41,530 bases of DNA from Nitrospiraceae bacterium (GTDB taxonomy: Bacteria; Nitrospirota; Thermodesulfovibrionia; Thermodesulfovibrionales; UBA1546), in the NCBI GenBank assembly GCA_003599795.1, contig QZJQ01000025.1, positions 1 to 41,530 of the forward strand. Reading direction: 5' to 3'. A program made the translations under genes and the position numbers. The notes beneath the pieces were generated by a model. It was not told the origin of the DNA and did not search any database. It saw only the letters and a program-made list of their open reading frames with translations. Positions 20,180 to 28,240 of this stretch are shown here, piece after piece; position 1 is the first letter of the stretch; every line of letters starts with the position of its first letter.

Positions 20180-20695
20180 ATGAAGATATTGATTTCAGAG
20201 ATACCTGACGAGGGCCTGGAACTTACAATTGATGAGACGCTTGAGTCAGATGTTATAAAACTGGTTTCTCCTGTAAAAGGGCAGTTGAGCATAAGGAAGA
20301 TAATGCCCGAGGTTGTAATACAGGGTGAGATAACGGCAAGCGCGGAGCTTGAATGCAGCAGATGCCTGAAAAACTATACATCTGAAATAAGCGCTCCCTT
20401 TACCGTAACGTACCATCCGGTTGAAGAACTGGCGGCAGAGGGCAAACGCGAAATAAGGGAAGATGAACTGGAGACAGGATTTTATTCAGGGGATGAGCTT
20501 GATCTCAGGGAACTCCTGAAAGAGCAGATACTTTTAAATGTTTCCATGAAACCGCTTTGCAGTGAAACCTGCAAGGGAATATGCCCGAAATGCGGGACAG
20601 ACTTAAATATGAATAAATGCAGCTGCAATTTAGATAAAACAGACTCAAGACTTGAGGGACTGAAAGAATTAAAAGAATTGTTAAGAAGGGAGTAA
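20180..20695 (+). CDS. YceD/DUF177 family protein
   Basis: Position before rpmF, CSRCLKNY and CSETCKGICPKCGTDLNMNKCSC motifs. Confidence 0.88.
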   Translation: MKILISEIPDEGLELTIDETLESDVIKLVSPVKGQLSIRKIMPEVVIQGEITASAELECSRCLKNYTSEISAPFTVTYHPVEELAAEGKREIREDELETGFYSGDELDLRELLKEQILLNVSMKPLCSETCKGICPKCGTDLNMNKCSCNLDKTDSRLEGLKELKELLRRE

Positions 20696-20699
20696 AAAA

Positions 20700-20888
20700 A
20701 TGGCTAATCCGACGCATAGACATACAAGGACCAGAAGAGACAAGCGCAGGGCAAACTGGAAGGGACAGTCGCCCAATCTAAGCTCGTGCCCTGAATGCAA
20801 GGAATTAAAGCTGTCGCACAGGGCATGCCCAAGCTGCGGCTCGTACAACGGCAACAAGGTTCTTGAAACAGTTGAAAAGGAAGCATGA
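20700..20888 (+). CDS. rpmF: 50S ribosomal protein L32
   Basis: MANPTHRHTRTRRDKRRANWKG...CPECKELKLSHRACPSCGSYNG. Confidence 0.96.
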   Translation: MANPTHRHTRTRRDKRRANWKGQSPNLSSCPECKELKLSHRACPSCGSYNGNKVLETVEKEA

Positions 20889-21907
20889 GGATTGCCCTTG
20901 ATGCCATGGGGGGCGATTATGCCCCTGCTGTCACGGTAGAGGGCGCGGTTGAGAGTGTAAGCGAATACGACGACCTTGAGATTCTGCTTTTCGGGGATGA
21001 GGTACAGCTCAAAAAAGAACTGAAGGACAGGCGCTGCACATCCAGCCGCATTCAAATCAGGCACACATCTCAGGTCATTGGAATGCATGAGTCTCCTGTT
21101 ATTGCCCTCAGGAAAAAGAAGGATTCTTCTATCAGGTGCGCTGTTGATGCCGTGAAAAATAAAGAAGCTGACGCAGTGGTGAGCGCCGGCAATTCAGGCG
21201 TTGCAATGGCTTCAGCGCTCTTTGTTCTCGGGAAATCAAAAGGCGTTGACAGGCCTGCAATTGCAGCTACAATACCTACACTCAAAGGATTGTTTGTTCT
21301 GATAGATGCCGGCGCAAATGTGGACTGCAAGGCAGAGAATCTGCTTCAGTTCGGATTGATGGGCAGTTCATACTGCAAGGCGATTTTCGGCAAGCGCGAG
21401 CCAAAGGTGGCGCTTCTGAGCATAGGAGAGGAAGATGTGAAGGGCAATGAACTTACCAAAGAGGCCTTCAGGCTTCTTAAAGACACAAATCTGAATTTTA
21501 CAGGAAATATAGAGGGGAAAGATGTTTTTTCCGGCGATGCCGATGTGGTGGTCTGTGATGGGTTTATAGGCAATGTGTTTTTGAAAACCAGCGAAGGGCT
21601 TGCTGATATGATAATAAAAATGCTCAAAAGGGAGATAGCTGGAATGGCAACAGGAAGGGTCGGATATCTTTTTATGAAACCTGCTCTGAAAAACTTCAGA
21701 AAGAAAACAGACTATGCTGAATACGGAGGCGCGCCTCTGCTTGGAATAAACGGCACATGCATAATAAGCCACGGAAGATCTTCATCGCGCGCAGTGAGAA
21801 ATGCAATCAGGGTTGCATCAGAGTTTTCCAGAAAGAAAGTTCATGAGATTATCTCAGAGGAGATATTGAATCTTCGCGCAAAGGAGAAGGCTGTTGTTAA
21901 GGGCTAA
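20885..21907 (+). CDS. plsX: Phosphate acyltransferase PlsX
   Basis: MRIALDAMGGDYAPAVTVEGAV...SAGNSGVAMASALFVLG; rpmF-plsX-fabH order. Confidence 0.96.
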   Translation: MRIALDAMGGDYAPAVTVEGAVESVSEYDDLEILLFGDEVQLKKELKDRRCTSSRIQIRHTSQVIGMHESPVIALRKKKDSSIRCAVDAVKNKEADAVVSAGNSGVAMASALFVLGKSKGVDRPAIAATIPTLKGLFVLIDAGANVDCKAENLLQFGLMGSSYCKAIFGKREPKVALLSIGEEDVKGNELTKEAFRLLKDTNLNFTGNIEGKDVFSGDADVVVCDGFIGNVFLKTSEGLADMIIKMLKREIAGMATGRVGYLFMKPALKNFRKKTDYAEYGGAPLLGINGTCIISHGRSSSRAVRNAIRVASEFSRKKVHEIISEEILNLRAKEKAVVKG

Positions 21908-22874
21908 GATTATTGCAACAGGCTCTTATGTGCCGGAGCGTGTGCTAACCAATTTTGACCTTGAAAAGATGGTTGATACGTCTGATGAATGGATAAGAGA
22001 TAGGTCAGGCATCAGGGAGCGGAGAATTGCAAGTGAAAAAGAGGCGGCGTCGGACCTTGCGTATGAGGCGGCAAAGTCGGCCCTGAAAAAAGCGGATATA
22101 AAAGCAAAAGATATTGAATTAATAATTGTTGCTACGGTCACAGGAGACATGCCTATACCTGCAACAGCATGCCATCTTCAGCATAAGCTCGGCATAAAAA
22201 AAGCTGCTGCCTTTGATGTAAATGCCGCATGTTCGGGTTTTCTTTACGGGCTTTCTATGGCAAATAGTTTTATCAAGAGCGGAGCTTATAAAAGAATACT
22301 GCTTGTCGGCACGGAAGTACTCTCCAGATTTACCGATTGGGAAGACAGGACCACTTGCGTGCTTTTTGGCGACGGCGCCGGAGCTGCAATACTGGAAGCA
22401 ACTGATGAAGACAGGGGAATAGTCTCTGCACATTTGAGGTCTGACGGAGCGCTGTGGGAACTCCTGCACATGCCGGGCGGAGGTTCGGTTAATCCTCCTT
22501 CTAAAGAGTCACTGAAAAAGAAGATGCACTTTCTTAAGATGAAGGGCAACGAGACCTTTAAGGTTGCTGTACGGACACTGGAAAATCTGGTGTCAAGAAC
22601 CCTTGAAGAAAATAAGCTCAAGCCTTCACAGCTTTCCCTTTTAATACCGCATCAGGCAAATCTTAGAATAATACAGGCAACTGCCGAGAGGCTTAACCTT
22701 CCTGCGGAAAAGGTTTTTGTGAATATTGATAAATACGGGAATACATCTGCAGCATCCATACCAATTGCGCTTGATGAGGCTGTAAGGCAGGGCAGGGTAA
22801 GGGACGGAGATTATGTTCTTCTTGAGGCGTTCGGAGGCGGGCTTACATGGGCGTCGGTATTGATAAAATGGTGA
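21894..22874 (+). CDS. fabH: 3-oxoacyl-ACP synthase III (TTG start)
   Basis: DEWIRDRSGIRERRIA, AACSGFLYGLSMA, PHQANLRIIQA, GNTSAASIPIAL. Confidence 0.96.
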   Translation: MLRAKIIATGSYVPERVLTNFDLEKMVDTSDEWIRDRSGIRERRIASEKEAASDLAYEAAKSALKKADIKAKDIELIIVATVTGDMPIPATACHLQHKLGIKKAAAFDVNAACSGFLYGLSMANSFIKSGAYKRILLVGTEVLSRFTDWEDRTTCVLFGDGAGAAILEATDEDRGIVSAHLRSDGALWELLHMPGGGSVNPPSKESLKKKMHFLKMKGNETFKVAVRTLENLVSRTLEENKLKPSQLSLLIPHQANLRIIQATAERLNLPAEKVFVNIDKYGNTSAASIPIALDEAVRQGRVRDGDYVLLEAFGGGLTWASVLIKW

Positions 22875-22875
22875 T

Positions 22876-22983
22876 GTCTCTAAATCAAAATGCAAAATGA
22901 AAAATTCAAAATTACAATTCAAAAGCAAAAATGTTAAGAATGCTTAATTTTGCATTTTTAACTTCTAACTTTTAACTTTCTTG
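22876..22983. repeat. AT-rich imperfect inverted repeat upstream of gpsA
   Basis: aaatcaaaatgcaaaatgaaaaattcaaaattac...ttaattttgcatttttaacttctaacttttaactttc. Confidence 0.65.
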
Positions 22984-22986
22984 TAT

Positions 22987-23976
22987 ATGAGCTATATTGC
23001 AGTCATAGGCGCAGGAAGCTGGGGGACCACCCTTGCGTGTATCTTATCCGAGAAGGGTTATGACATTTCTCTATGGGTATATGAGGAATCTCTTGCTGAA
23101 GAGATAAGGAACACAAGAATAAACAGTACCTACCTGCCTGATATTACTATTCCGGACAACATAAGAATCACGCATAAATTGAATGAAGCCGTAAAACAAG
23201 CCAGATATGTTGTGAGCGTTATACCGACACAATATACAAGAGCAGTATTCGAAAAGGCGGATTTTTATATTCCTGATGAAGCTGTGATCATAAGCGCATC
23301 AAAGGGAATAGAGCGCGGAACTCTTCTGACAGTTTCTTCTATATTCAAAGAAATTACAGGGCATAAAATCGCCGTGCTTTCAGGCCCAAGCTTTGCAAAA
23401 GAGGCGATAATGAAAAAGCCGACAGTAGTAACTCTTGCAACAGAAGACACGGGCACAGGCTTGCTGCTTCAGGAAATTTTAAATACAAATCATTTCAGGG
23501 TTTATACGAACAATGACTTAATCGGCGTTGAACTTGGCGGGGCGCTGAAGAATGTTATGGCTATCGCATCAGGAATATCTGACGGCCTTGGATTAGGCAA
23601 TAATGCGCGCGCAGCGATGATAACAAGAGGGCTTGCGGAAATGAGAAGGCTGGGCCTTGCAATGGGCGCAAGAGAGGAGACTTTTTCAGGATTAAGCGGG
23701 CTTGGCGATCTTGTACTGACATGCACGAGCGTAGCCTCAAGGAATTACACAACAGGCATTAAGCTTGCCCAAGGTGTACGACTTGATGATATCCTCTCAC
23801 AGACAAAGGCGGTTGCCGAAGGGGTGGATACAACTGAATCAGCCTATCACCTTTCAAAAAAATATAATGTTGAAATGCCTATTGTTGAGCAGATATACAA
23901 AGTCCTCTACGAGGACAAAAATCCCGCAGAGGCTGTCAATGACCTCATGAACCGCGCATTAAAGTCTGAGTTTTAA
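22987..23976 (+). CDS. gpsA: Glycerol-3-phosphate dehydrogenase [NAD(P)+]
   Basis: IAVIGAGSWGTTLACILSEKGYDISLWV, LSGPSFAKEA, GLSGLGDLVLTCTS. Confidence 0.95.
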   Translation: MSYIAVIGAGSWGTTLACILSEKGYDISLWVYEESLAEEIRNTRINSTYLPDITIPDNIRITHKLNEAVKQARYVVSVIPTQYTRAVFEKADFYIPDEAVIISASKGIERGTLLTVSSIFKEITGHKIAVLSGPSFAKEAIMKKPTVVTLATEDTGTGLLLQEILNTNHFRVYTNNDLIGVELGGALKNVMAIASGISDGLGLGNNARAAMITRGLAEMRRLGLAMGAREETFSGLSGLGDLVLTCTSVASRNYTTGIKLAQGVRLDDILSQTKAVAEGVDTTESAYHLSKKYNVEMPIVEQIYKVLYEDKNPAEAVNDLMNRALKSEF

Positions 23977-23984
23977 TTTTAGGG

Positions 23985-24719
23985 ATGAATAACGATAAGA
24001 TAAAGAAGATTCTCTCATCTGTAAAAAACGGCAGTATCTCCGTTGAAGGCGCGGTAAAAAAACTTAAACATTTTCCATACGAAGACATATCATTTGCAAA
24101 GGTTGACCATCACAGGCATCTGAGGCAGGGAGTGCCGGAGGTTATCTTTGCGTCAGGAAAGACAAAAGGACAGGTCATTAACATTGCAAAGGCCATGTAT
24201 AAAAAAAGCAAAAGATTCCTAATCACCAAAGCCGCTAAAGATGTTCATAAGGCCCTTAAAATAAGGGGCGCTGTTTTTCACCCTGCATCAGGAATTATTT
24301 CAGTAGGCGGAGAAAAGAAAAAAACAGGAAATGTTCTTGTTCTTACAGCAGGCACATCAGACATTCCGGTTGCAGAGGAGGCAGCTGTCACAGCCTCGTT
24401 TCTTGGAAGCAAAGTAAACACAGTTTATGATGTTGGCGTGGCAGGGCTACACAGGCTTATGTCTAATTCAGAATACATAAAAAATGCGAGGATAATAATC
24501 GTTGTTGCAGGGATGGAGGGCGCGCTTCCATCAGTTGTCGGCGGCTTAACAGACAAGCCTATAATTGCCGTGCCCACATCAACAGGATACGGCACGAGCC
24601 TCGGCGGTTTGACAGCGCTTTTTGCAATGCTCAATTCATGCGTGCCGGGAATTGCCGTTATGAATGTGGATAATGGTTTTGGCGCTGGGTGCCTCGCGCA
24701 CAAGATAAATACGCTTTAA
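23985..24719 (+). CDS. larB: LarB, nickel-pincer cofactor biosynthesis (pyridinium biscarboxylate mononucleotide synthase)
   Basis: DHHRHLRQGVPEVIFASGKT, TAGTSDIPVAEEAAVTASFLG, VAGMEGALPSVVGGL. Confidence 0.88.
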   Translation: MNNDKIKKILSSVKNGSISVEGAVKKLKHFPYEDISFAKVDHHRHLRQGVPEVIFASGKTKGQVINIAKAMYKKSKRFLITKAAKDVHKALKIRGAVFHPASGIISVGGEKKKTGNVLVLTAGTSDIPVAEEAAVTASFLGSKVNTVYDVGVAGLHRLMSNSEYIKNARIIIVVAGMEGALPSVVGGLTDKPIIAVPTSTGYGTSLGGLTALFAMLNSCVPGIAVMNVDNGFGAGCLAHKINTL

Positions 24720-24741
24720 ATAGGGACCGTTGACCCTATTT
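24718..24741. repeat. Left inverted repeat of a candidate REP/MITE-like element
   Basis: AAATAGGGACCGTTGACCCTATTT; also self-complementary at its ends. Confidence 0.6.
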
Positions 24742-24804
24742 TCGATCGATACGAACTGCTGTGTGCAACCAAGTGATATGCTATAGGATCGGCAAGGAGG
24801 AATA

Positions 24805-25128
24805 ATGGATTATTCTGATGTCATTATGTTTTTTTATCTATGGAGTTACCGCTTGGCGATAATTGCACTAGCTTTCCTCACAGTAAAGCAGCTAAGAATA
24901 TCGCGGACACTCTCTTCGTGGATTATACTGTCAGGCCTCCTATCTATAATCGCAGCCTCTTTTGGTGAGATCATTGCGTTTCAACTTTATGTACGCAATA
25001 TTTTGGGCTATAGAACTTACGGTATATTTCAGCAATCAGCTTTGGTAATTTCAGGAGTGGGCTACATAATTTGTGTTTATGGACTTTATCGGAAAAACAG
25101 GGCAATAAATAGGGTCAGCGACCATTAA
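24805..25128 (+). CDS. Hypothetical multi-TM protein within the inverted-repeat-bounded segment
   Basis: 107 aa, three likely TM helices, RBS aaggagga before ATG. Confidence 0.55.
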   Translation: MDYSDVIMFFYLWSYRLAIIALAFLTVKQLRISRTLSSWIILSGLLSIIAASFGEIIAFQLYVRNILGYRTYGIFQQSALVISGVGYIICVYGLYRKNRAINRVSDH

Positions 25129-25130
25129 AT
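25107..25130. repeat. Right inverted repeat of the candidate REP/MITE-like element
   Basis: AAATAGGGTCAGCGACCATTAAAT; its reverse complement shares CGxTGACCCTATTT with the left copy. Confidence 0.6.
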
Positions 25131-25293
25131 AAAAATAAAGAAGCCTATTTGTTCAGCCGTTGCGGTAAAACTGCGTCAACGATTTTGTTGTTATTGATAG
25201 TCCGCTCGCCAATCCTCACTTGTCTTTAGAACCAATAAAAACTGATGACAGTAAGACCATCTGTGATGTATAATTCTGCAAGGAGGTGAGGGT

Positions 25294-25596
25294 ATGACAA
25301 GGCTGAAAGTAGAGGCTAAAGACAATAAAGGGGTGACCCATTTGATACAATCGGCTATTCAGGCTGAGATTAAGCGCATTGAAATAGGACTCAATAGCAC
25401 AAAAAAAATAATATCAGAGCTTGAAAAAAGATATGGCGTATCCTCTGAAAAGTTCGTAAAGGATTTTGCTGCCGAGGATTTGAAAGGCAAAGACGAAGAA
25501 TATGCTAAATGGACAGGCGAGCTTAAGCTTAAGAAAAGGATGGAAGCTGACCTCAAGAAGCTTAAGGAAGTAGAAATAGAGAATGTTGCTGCCTGA
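25294..25596 (+). CDS. Putative antitoxin partner (TumA-like position)
   Basis: 100-aa charged helical protein, AGGAGG RBS, overlaps the downstream TumE-like ORF by 14 nt. Confidence 0.5.
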   Translation: MTRLKVEAKDNKGVTHLIQSAIQAEIKRIEIGLNSTKKIISELEKRYGVSSEKFVKDFAAEDLKGKDEEYAKWTGELKLKKRMEADLKKLKEVEIENVAA

Positions 25597-25966
25597 TTAT
25601 TTTGCTGAGATTACTGCTGTAATAGCTGAATATTCAAAAACGGGGTTAATCATCTCATCTGACATCAATGTTGATTCCAGAACAGAAAAACTGGGCCTGA
25701 TAAAAGGAGCGCTTGTATTTATAGATTATTCAACCCTGTTTATTACGGAATATGTGGACGTAAGATACAAAATAGAAAAATTATCATATGCGTATCATTA
25801 TCAGGATAAGGAGAGTAGTCTGATTTTCAGGTATGACAATGCTGTGCATAAACCAAAACTTGACTTTATAGAGCACAAACATACTGGTGAAAAGACTATA
25901 TCTGCCAATGTTCCGGAAATTGCGGATATTATAGAGGAAATACTTTTAAGGATTAAACAGCTATGA
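25583..25966 (+). CDS. TumE/DUF6516-like toxin family protein
   Basis: Sequence DYFAEITAVIAEYSKTGLIISSDINVDSRTEKLGLIKGALVFIDYSTLFITEYVDV...KLSYAYHYQD...FRYDNAVHKPKL resembles TumE-family proteins by recall. Confidence 0.6.
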   Translation: MLLPDYFAEITAVIAEYSKTGLIISSDINVDSRTEKLGLIKGALVFIDYSTLFITEYVDVRYKIEKLSYAYHYQDKESSLIFRYDNAVHKPKLDFIEHKHTGEKTISANVPEIADIIEEILLRIKQL

Positions 25967-27060
25967 AAAGGATTGTTGTAAAGGTCGGCAGTAACATAGT
26001 TGCTGATGAGAAAGAGGGGCTTGATACAAGGCGCATTACGGCTATTGCCTCTGATATCAGGGATGCTCAGGACATGGGCTGTGAGGTCGTCCTTGTTTCT
26101 TCAGGCGCTGTTGCCGCAGGCATGAGAAAACTCGGGCTGAAGGAAAAGCCGAAAGACATACAGCTTAAACAGGCCGCTGCTGCCGTTGGGCAGAGCAGTC
26201 TGATGTGGGCTTACGAAAAGGGCTTCGGAGAATTCGGCAAAAAGGTTGCGCAGGTTCTTCTCACGCGCGAGGATTTTACCGACAGGAAGAGATACATCAA
26301 TTCCAAGAACACGCTTGACACTCTGCTTTCATACGGCGTTATCCCGATAATCAATGAAAATGACACAGTTGCAACTGATGAAATAAAGTTTGGCGATAAT
26401 GACAACCTTGCCTCGCTGGTCACAGGGCTTGTTGACGCTGAAAGGCTGATAATCCTCTCTGACGTTGAGGGACTTTTTTCCGCTGACCCCAAGAAAAGCC
26501 ATAAGTCAGACCTCATAAAAACAGTCAATGAGATTACAGCAGAGATTGAGGCAATGGCAGGGGGCGCGGGGAGCGCTGTCAGCACAGGAGGAATGTATTC
26601 AAAAATCCTTGCGGCAAAGAGGACTGTAAACAACGGAGTCACAGTAAATATAATAAGCGGCAAAAAGAGCGGCCTGCTTGTATCTCTTTTAAAGGGCAAT
26701 CAGCATGGAACGGAATTCAGGCCTGTCAGAGAGAGGCTTTCTTCGCGCAAGGGGTGGATAGTCTATGGAAGTCGCTCAAAGGGCAGCCTGCATTTAGACG
26801 AGGGCGCTGTCAAGGCGTTATTGCATGGGGGCAAGAGCCTCCTGCCTTCAGGGATTACTGCGGTTACAGGTGTTTTTGAGATAGGCGATGCCGTATATTG
26901 CGTTGATTTGGACAGGAAAAAGATTGCAAAGGGCATTACGAACTATTCCTCAACAGAGATAGAAAAAATAAAAGGCAGAAAGACATCTGATGTGGAAAAA
27001 GCGCTGGGATACAGATATTCCGACGAGGTGATTCACAGGGATAACCTTGTGGTTTTGTGA
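25963..27060 (+). CDS. proB: Glutamate 5-kinase (with PUA domain)
   Basis: RIVVKVGSNIVADEKEGLD, SSGAVAAGMRKLGL, INENDTVATDEIKFGDNDNLASLV; C-terminal PUA-like region. Confidence 0.95.
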   Translation: MKRIVVKVGSNIVADEKEGLDTRRITAIASDIRDAQDMGCEVVLVSSGAVAAGMRKLGLKEKPKDIQLKQAAAAVGQSSLMWAYEKGFGEFGKKVAQVLLTREDFTDRKRYINSKNTLDTLLSYGVIPIINENDTVATDEIKFGDNDNLASLVTGLVDAERLIILSDVEGLFSADPKKSHKSDLIKTVNEITAEIEAMAGGAGSAVSTGGMYSKILAAKRTVNNGVTVNIISGKKSGLLVSLLKGNQHGTEFRPVRERLSSRKGWIVYGSRSKGSLHLDEGAVKALLHGGKSLLPSGITAVTGVFEIGDAVYCVDLDRKKIAKGITNYSSTEIEKIKGRKTSDVEKALGYRYSDEVIHRDNLVVL

Positions 27061-27094
27061 AAAGTTTTTTTGACGGGACATAGCAGGTGCAGTT

Positions 27095-27619
27095 TTATAA
27101 TATGCGTTTCAACATTTCCCTTGCCTTCAAAAACATTTCAATGCAATTTTTCTCCTGATAGTCGGAATAGGTAAAGATGTTCGGCGCAAAGGTCTTGTCT
27201 TTTTCTCTATACAGCAGAGAGACCTCTCCGTAGATGCCTTTGCCAAGGTAAATTCTGTGCGAATATCCTTTTGTTGTTGCAAGGACTACATTTGCGTGCG
27301 TGAGGTATCCCGGGTCAAGGTTGACGTTTCTTTTTCCGTCTGATGAAAGCTCTGTCTCAATGTCATTGGTCCTGAATTTAATGTCAGCAATCTCAGCAGG
27401 ATTTATGAGAGCTTTAAAAAAAATAAATGTTCTCATTATAGGCGAGCCTAATTCTTTCTTGTAGTATTCTGAATGATCCCATCTAACCGGTGGCGTTTCC
27501 AGAAGTGCAGCCCCGAAGGCATTTAACAGAGACTCTTTTGCCTTTGATAAGTAAGATTTATCAGAATAAAGAATCCCCGTGAATAGAAGCGCAGGCTTAG
27601 GATTTGCAAGTTTGCCCAT
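27095..27619 (-). CDS. DUF4416 family protein
   Basis: MGKLANPKPALLFTGILYSDKSYLSKAKESLLNAFG...NLDPGYLTHANVVLATTKGYSHRIYLGKGIYGEVSL. Confidence 0.82.
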   Translation of the reverse strand: MGKLANPKPALLFTGILYSDKSYLSKAKESLLNAFGAALLETPPVRWDHSEYYKKELGSPIMRTFIFFKALINPAEIADIKFRTNDIETELSSDGKRNVNLDPGYLTHANVVLATTKGYSHRIYLGKGIYGEVSLLYREKDKTFAPNIFTYSDYQEKNCIEMFLKAREMLKRIL

Positions 27620-27647
27620 AGTTCAGTGAAGGTTATTCTTTTCCGCC

Positions 27648-28184
27648 TCAGCGGATCTCCGAGAGCAGCGACTCAATAAATGCAAGAACATCCGGAGAAT
27701 CCCATTCACTGGGCCCGATGACTTTCTTTCTGATGATGCCTTTTTTATCCACGATGTATGTTTCCGGAATTCCTCTCAGCCCGAAGTTTCTGGCTGCTTT
27801 TCCGTCCTTGTCAATTAAGGCCGGAAGATGGAATCCGTTCTCCTTTAAATAATTTGCGGCATCCTGCGGGCTGTCCCTATATATAATCGGGAGCATGACG
27901 AAATTCTGATTAGTTGAAAAATGTTTTGCAAGCCTGTTCATGGAAGGCATTTCTTCCCGGCACGGGCTGCACCACGAGGCCCAGAAATTAATAAATAAAA
28001 CTTTTCCTTTGAGTTCTGAGGACAATATTTTCTTTCCGCTTGCGGTATCCTCAACCTCAAATTCAGGCGCGTATAAGCTTTCAAGCGTCGCTTTTTCCTT
28101 CGTGTCGTGACGGCTTAAACTGAAGGTAATTAAAGAAACTCCGATAAGAAAGAGAGATAAGAGTATTAAAGATTTAGCTTTCAA
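27648..28184 (-). CDS. TlpA/ResA-like thiol-disulfide oxidoreductase
   Basis: N-terminal anchor and NFWASWCSPCREEMPSM active site. Confidence 0.9.
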   Translation of the reverse strand: MKAKSLILLSLFLIGVSLITFSLSRHDTKEKATLESLYAPEFEVEDTASGKKILSSELKGKVLFINFWASWCSPCREEMPSMNRLAKHFSTNQNFVMLPIIYRDSPQDAANYLKENGFHLPALIDKDGKAARNFGLRGIPETYIVDKKGIIRKKVIGPSEWDSPDVLAFIESLLSEIR

Positions 28185-28240
28185 TCAGCAATAAACTCCT
28201 TATTGATCCTTATTGGTAATTTTAAAGGGACTTCGTTAAG

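Noticed and set aside
25131-25293. Possible pseudogene remnant between the repeat-bounded ORF and the toxin-antitoxin pair
   Set aside because: No recognisable protein fragment in any frame; not enough evidence.
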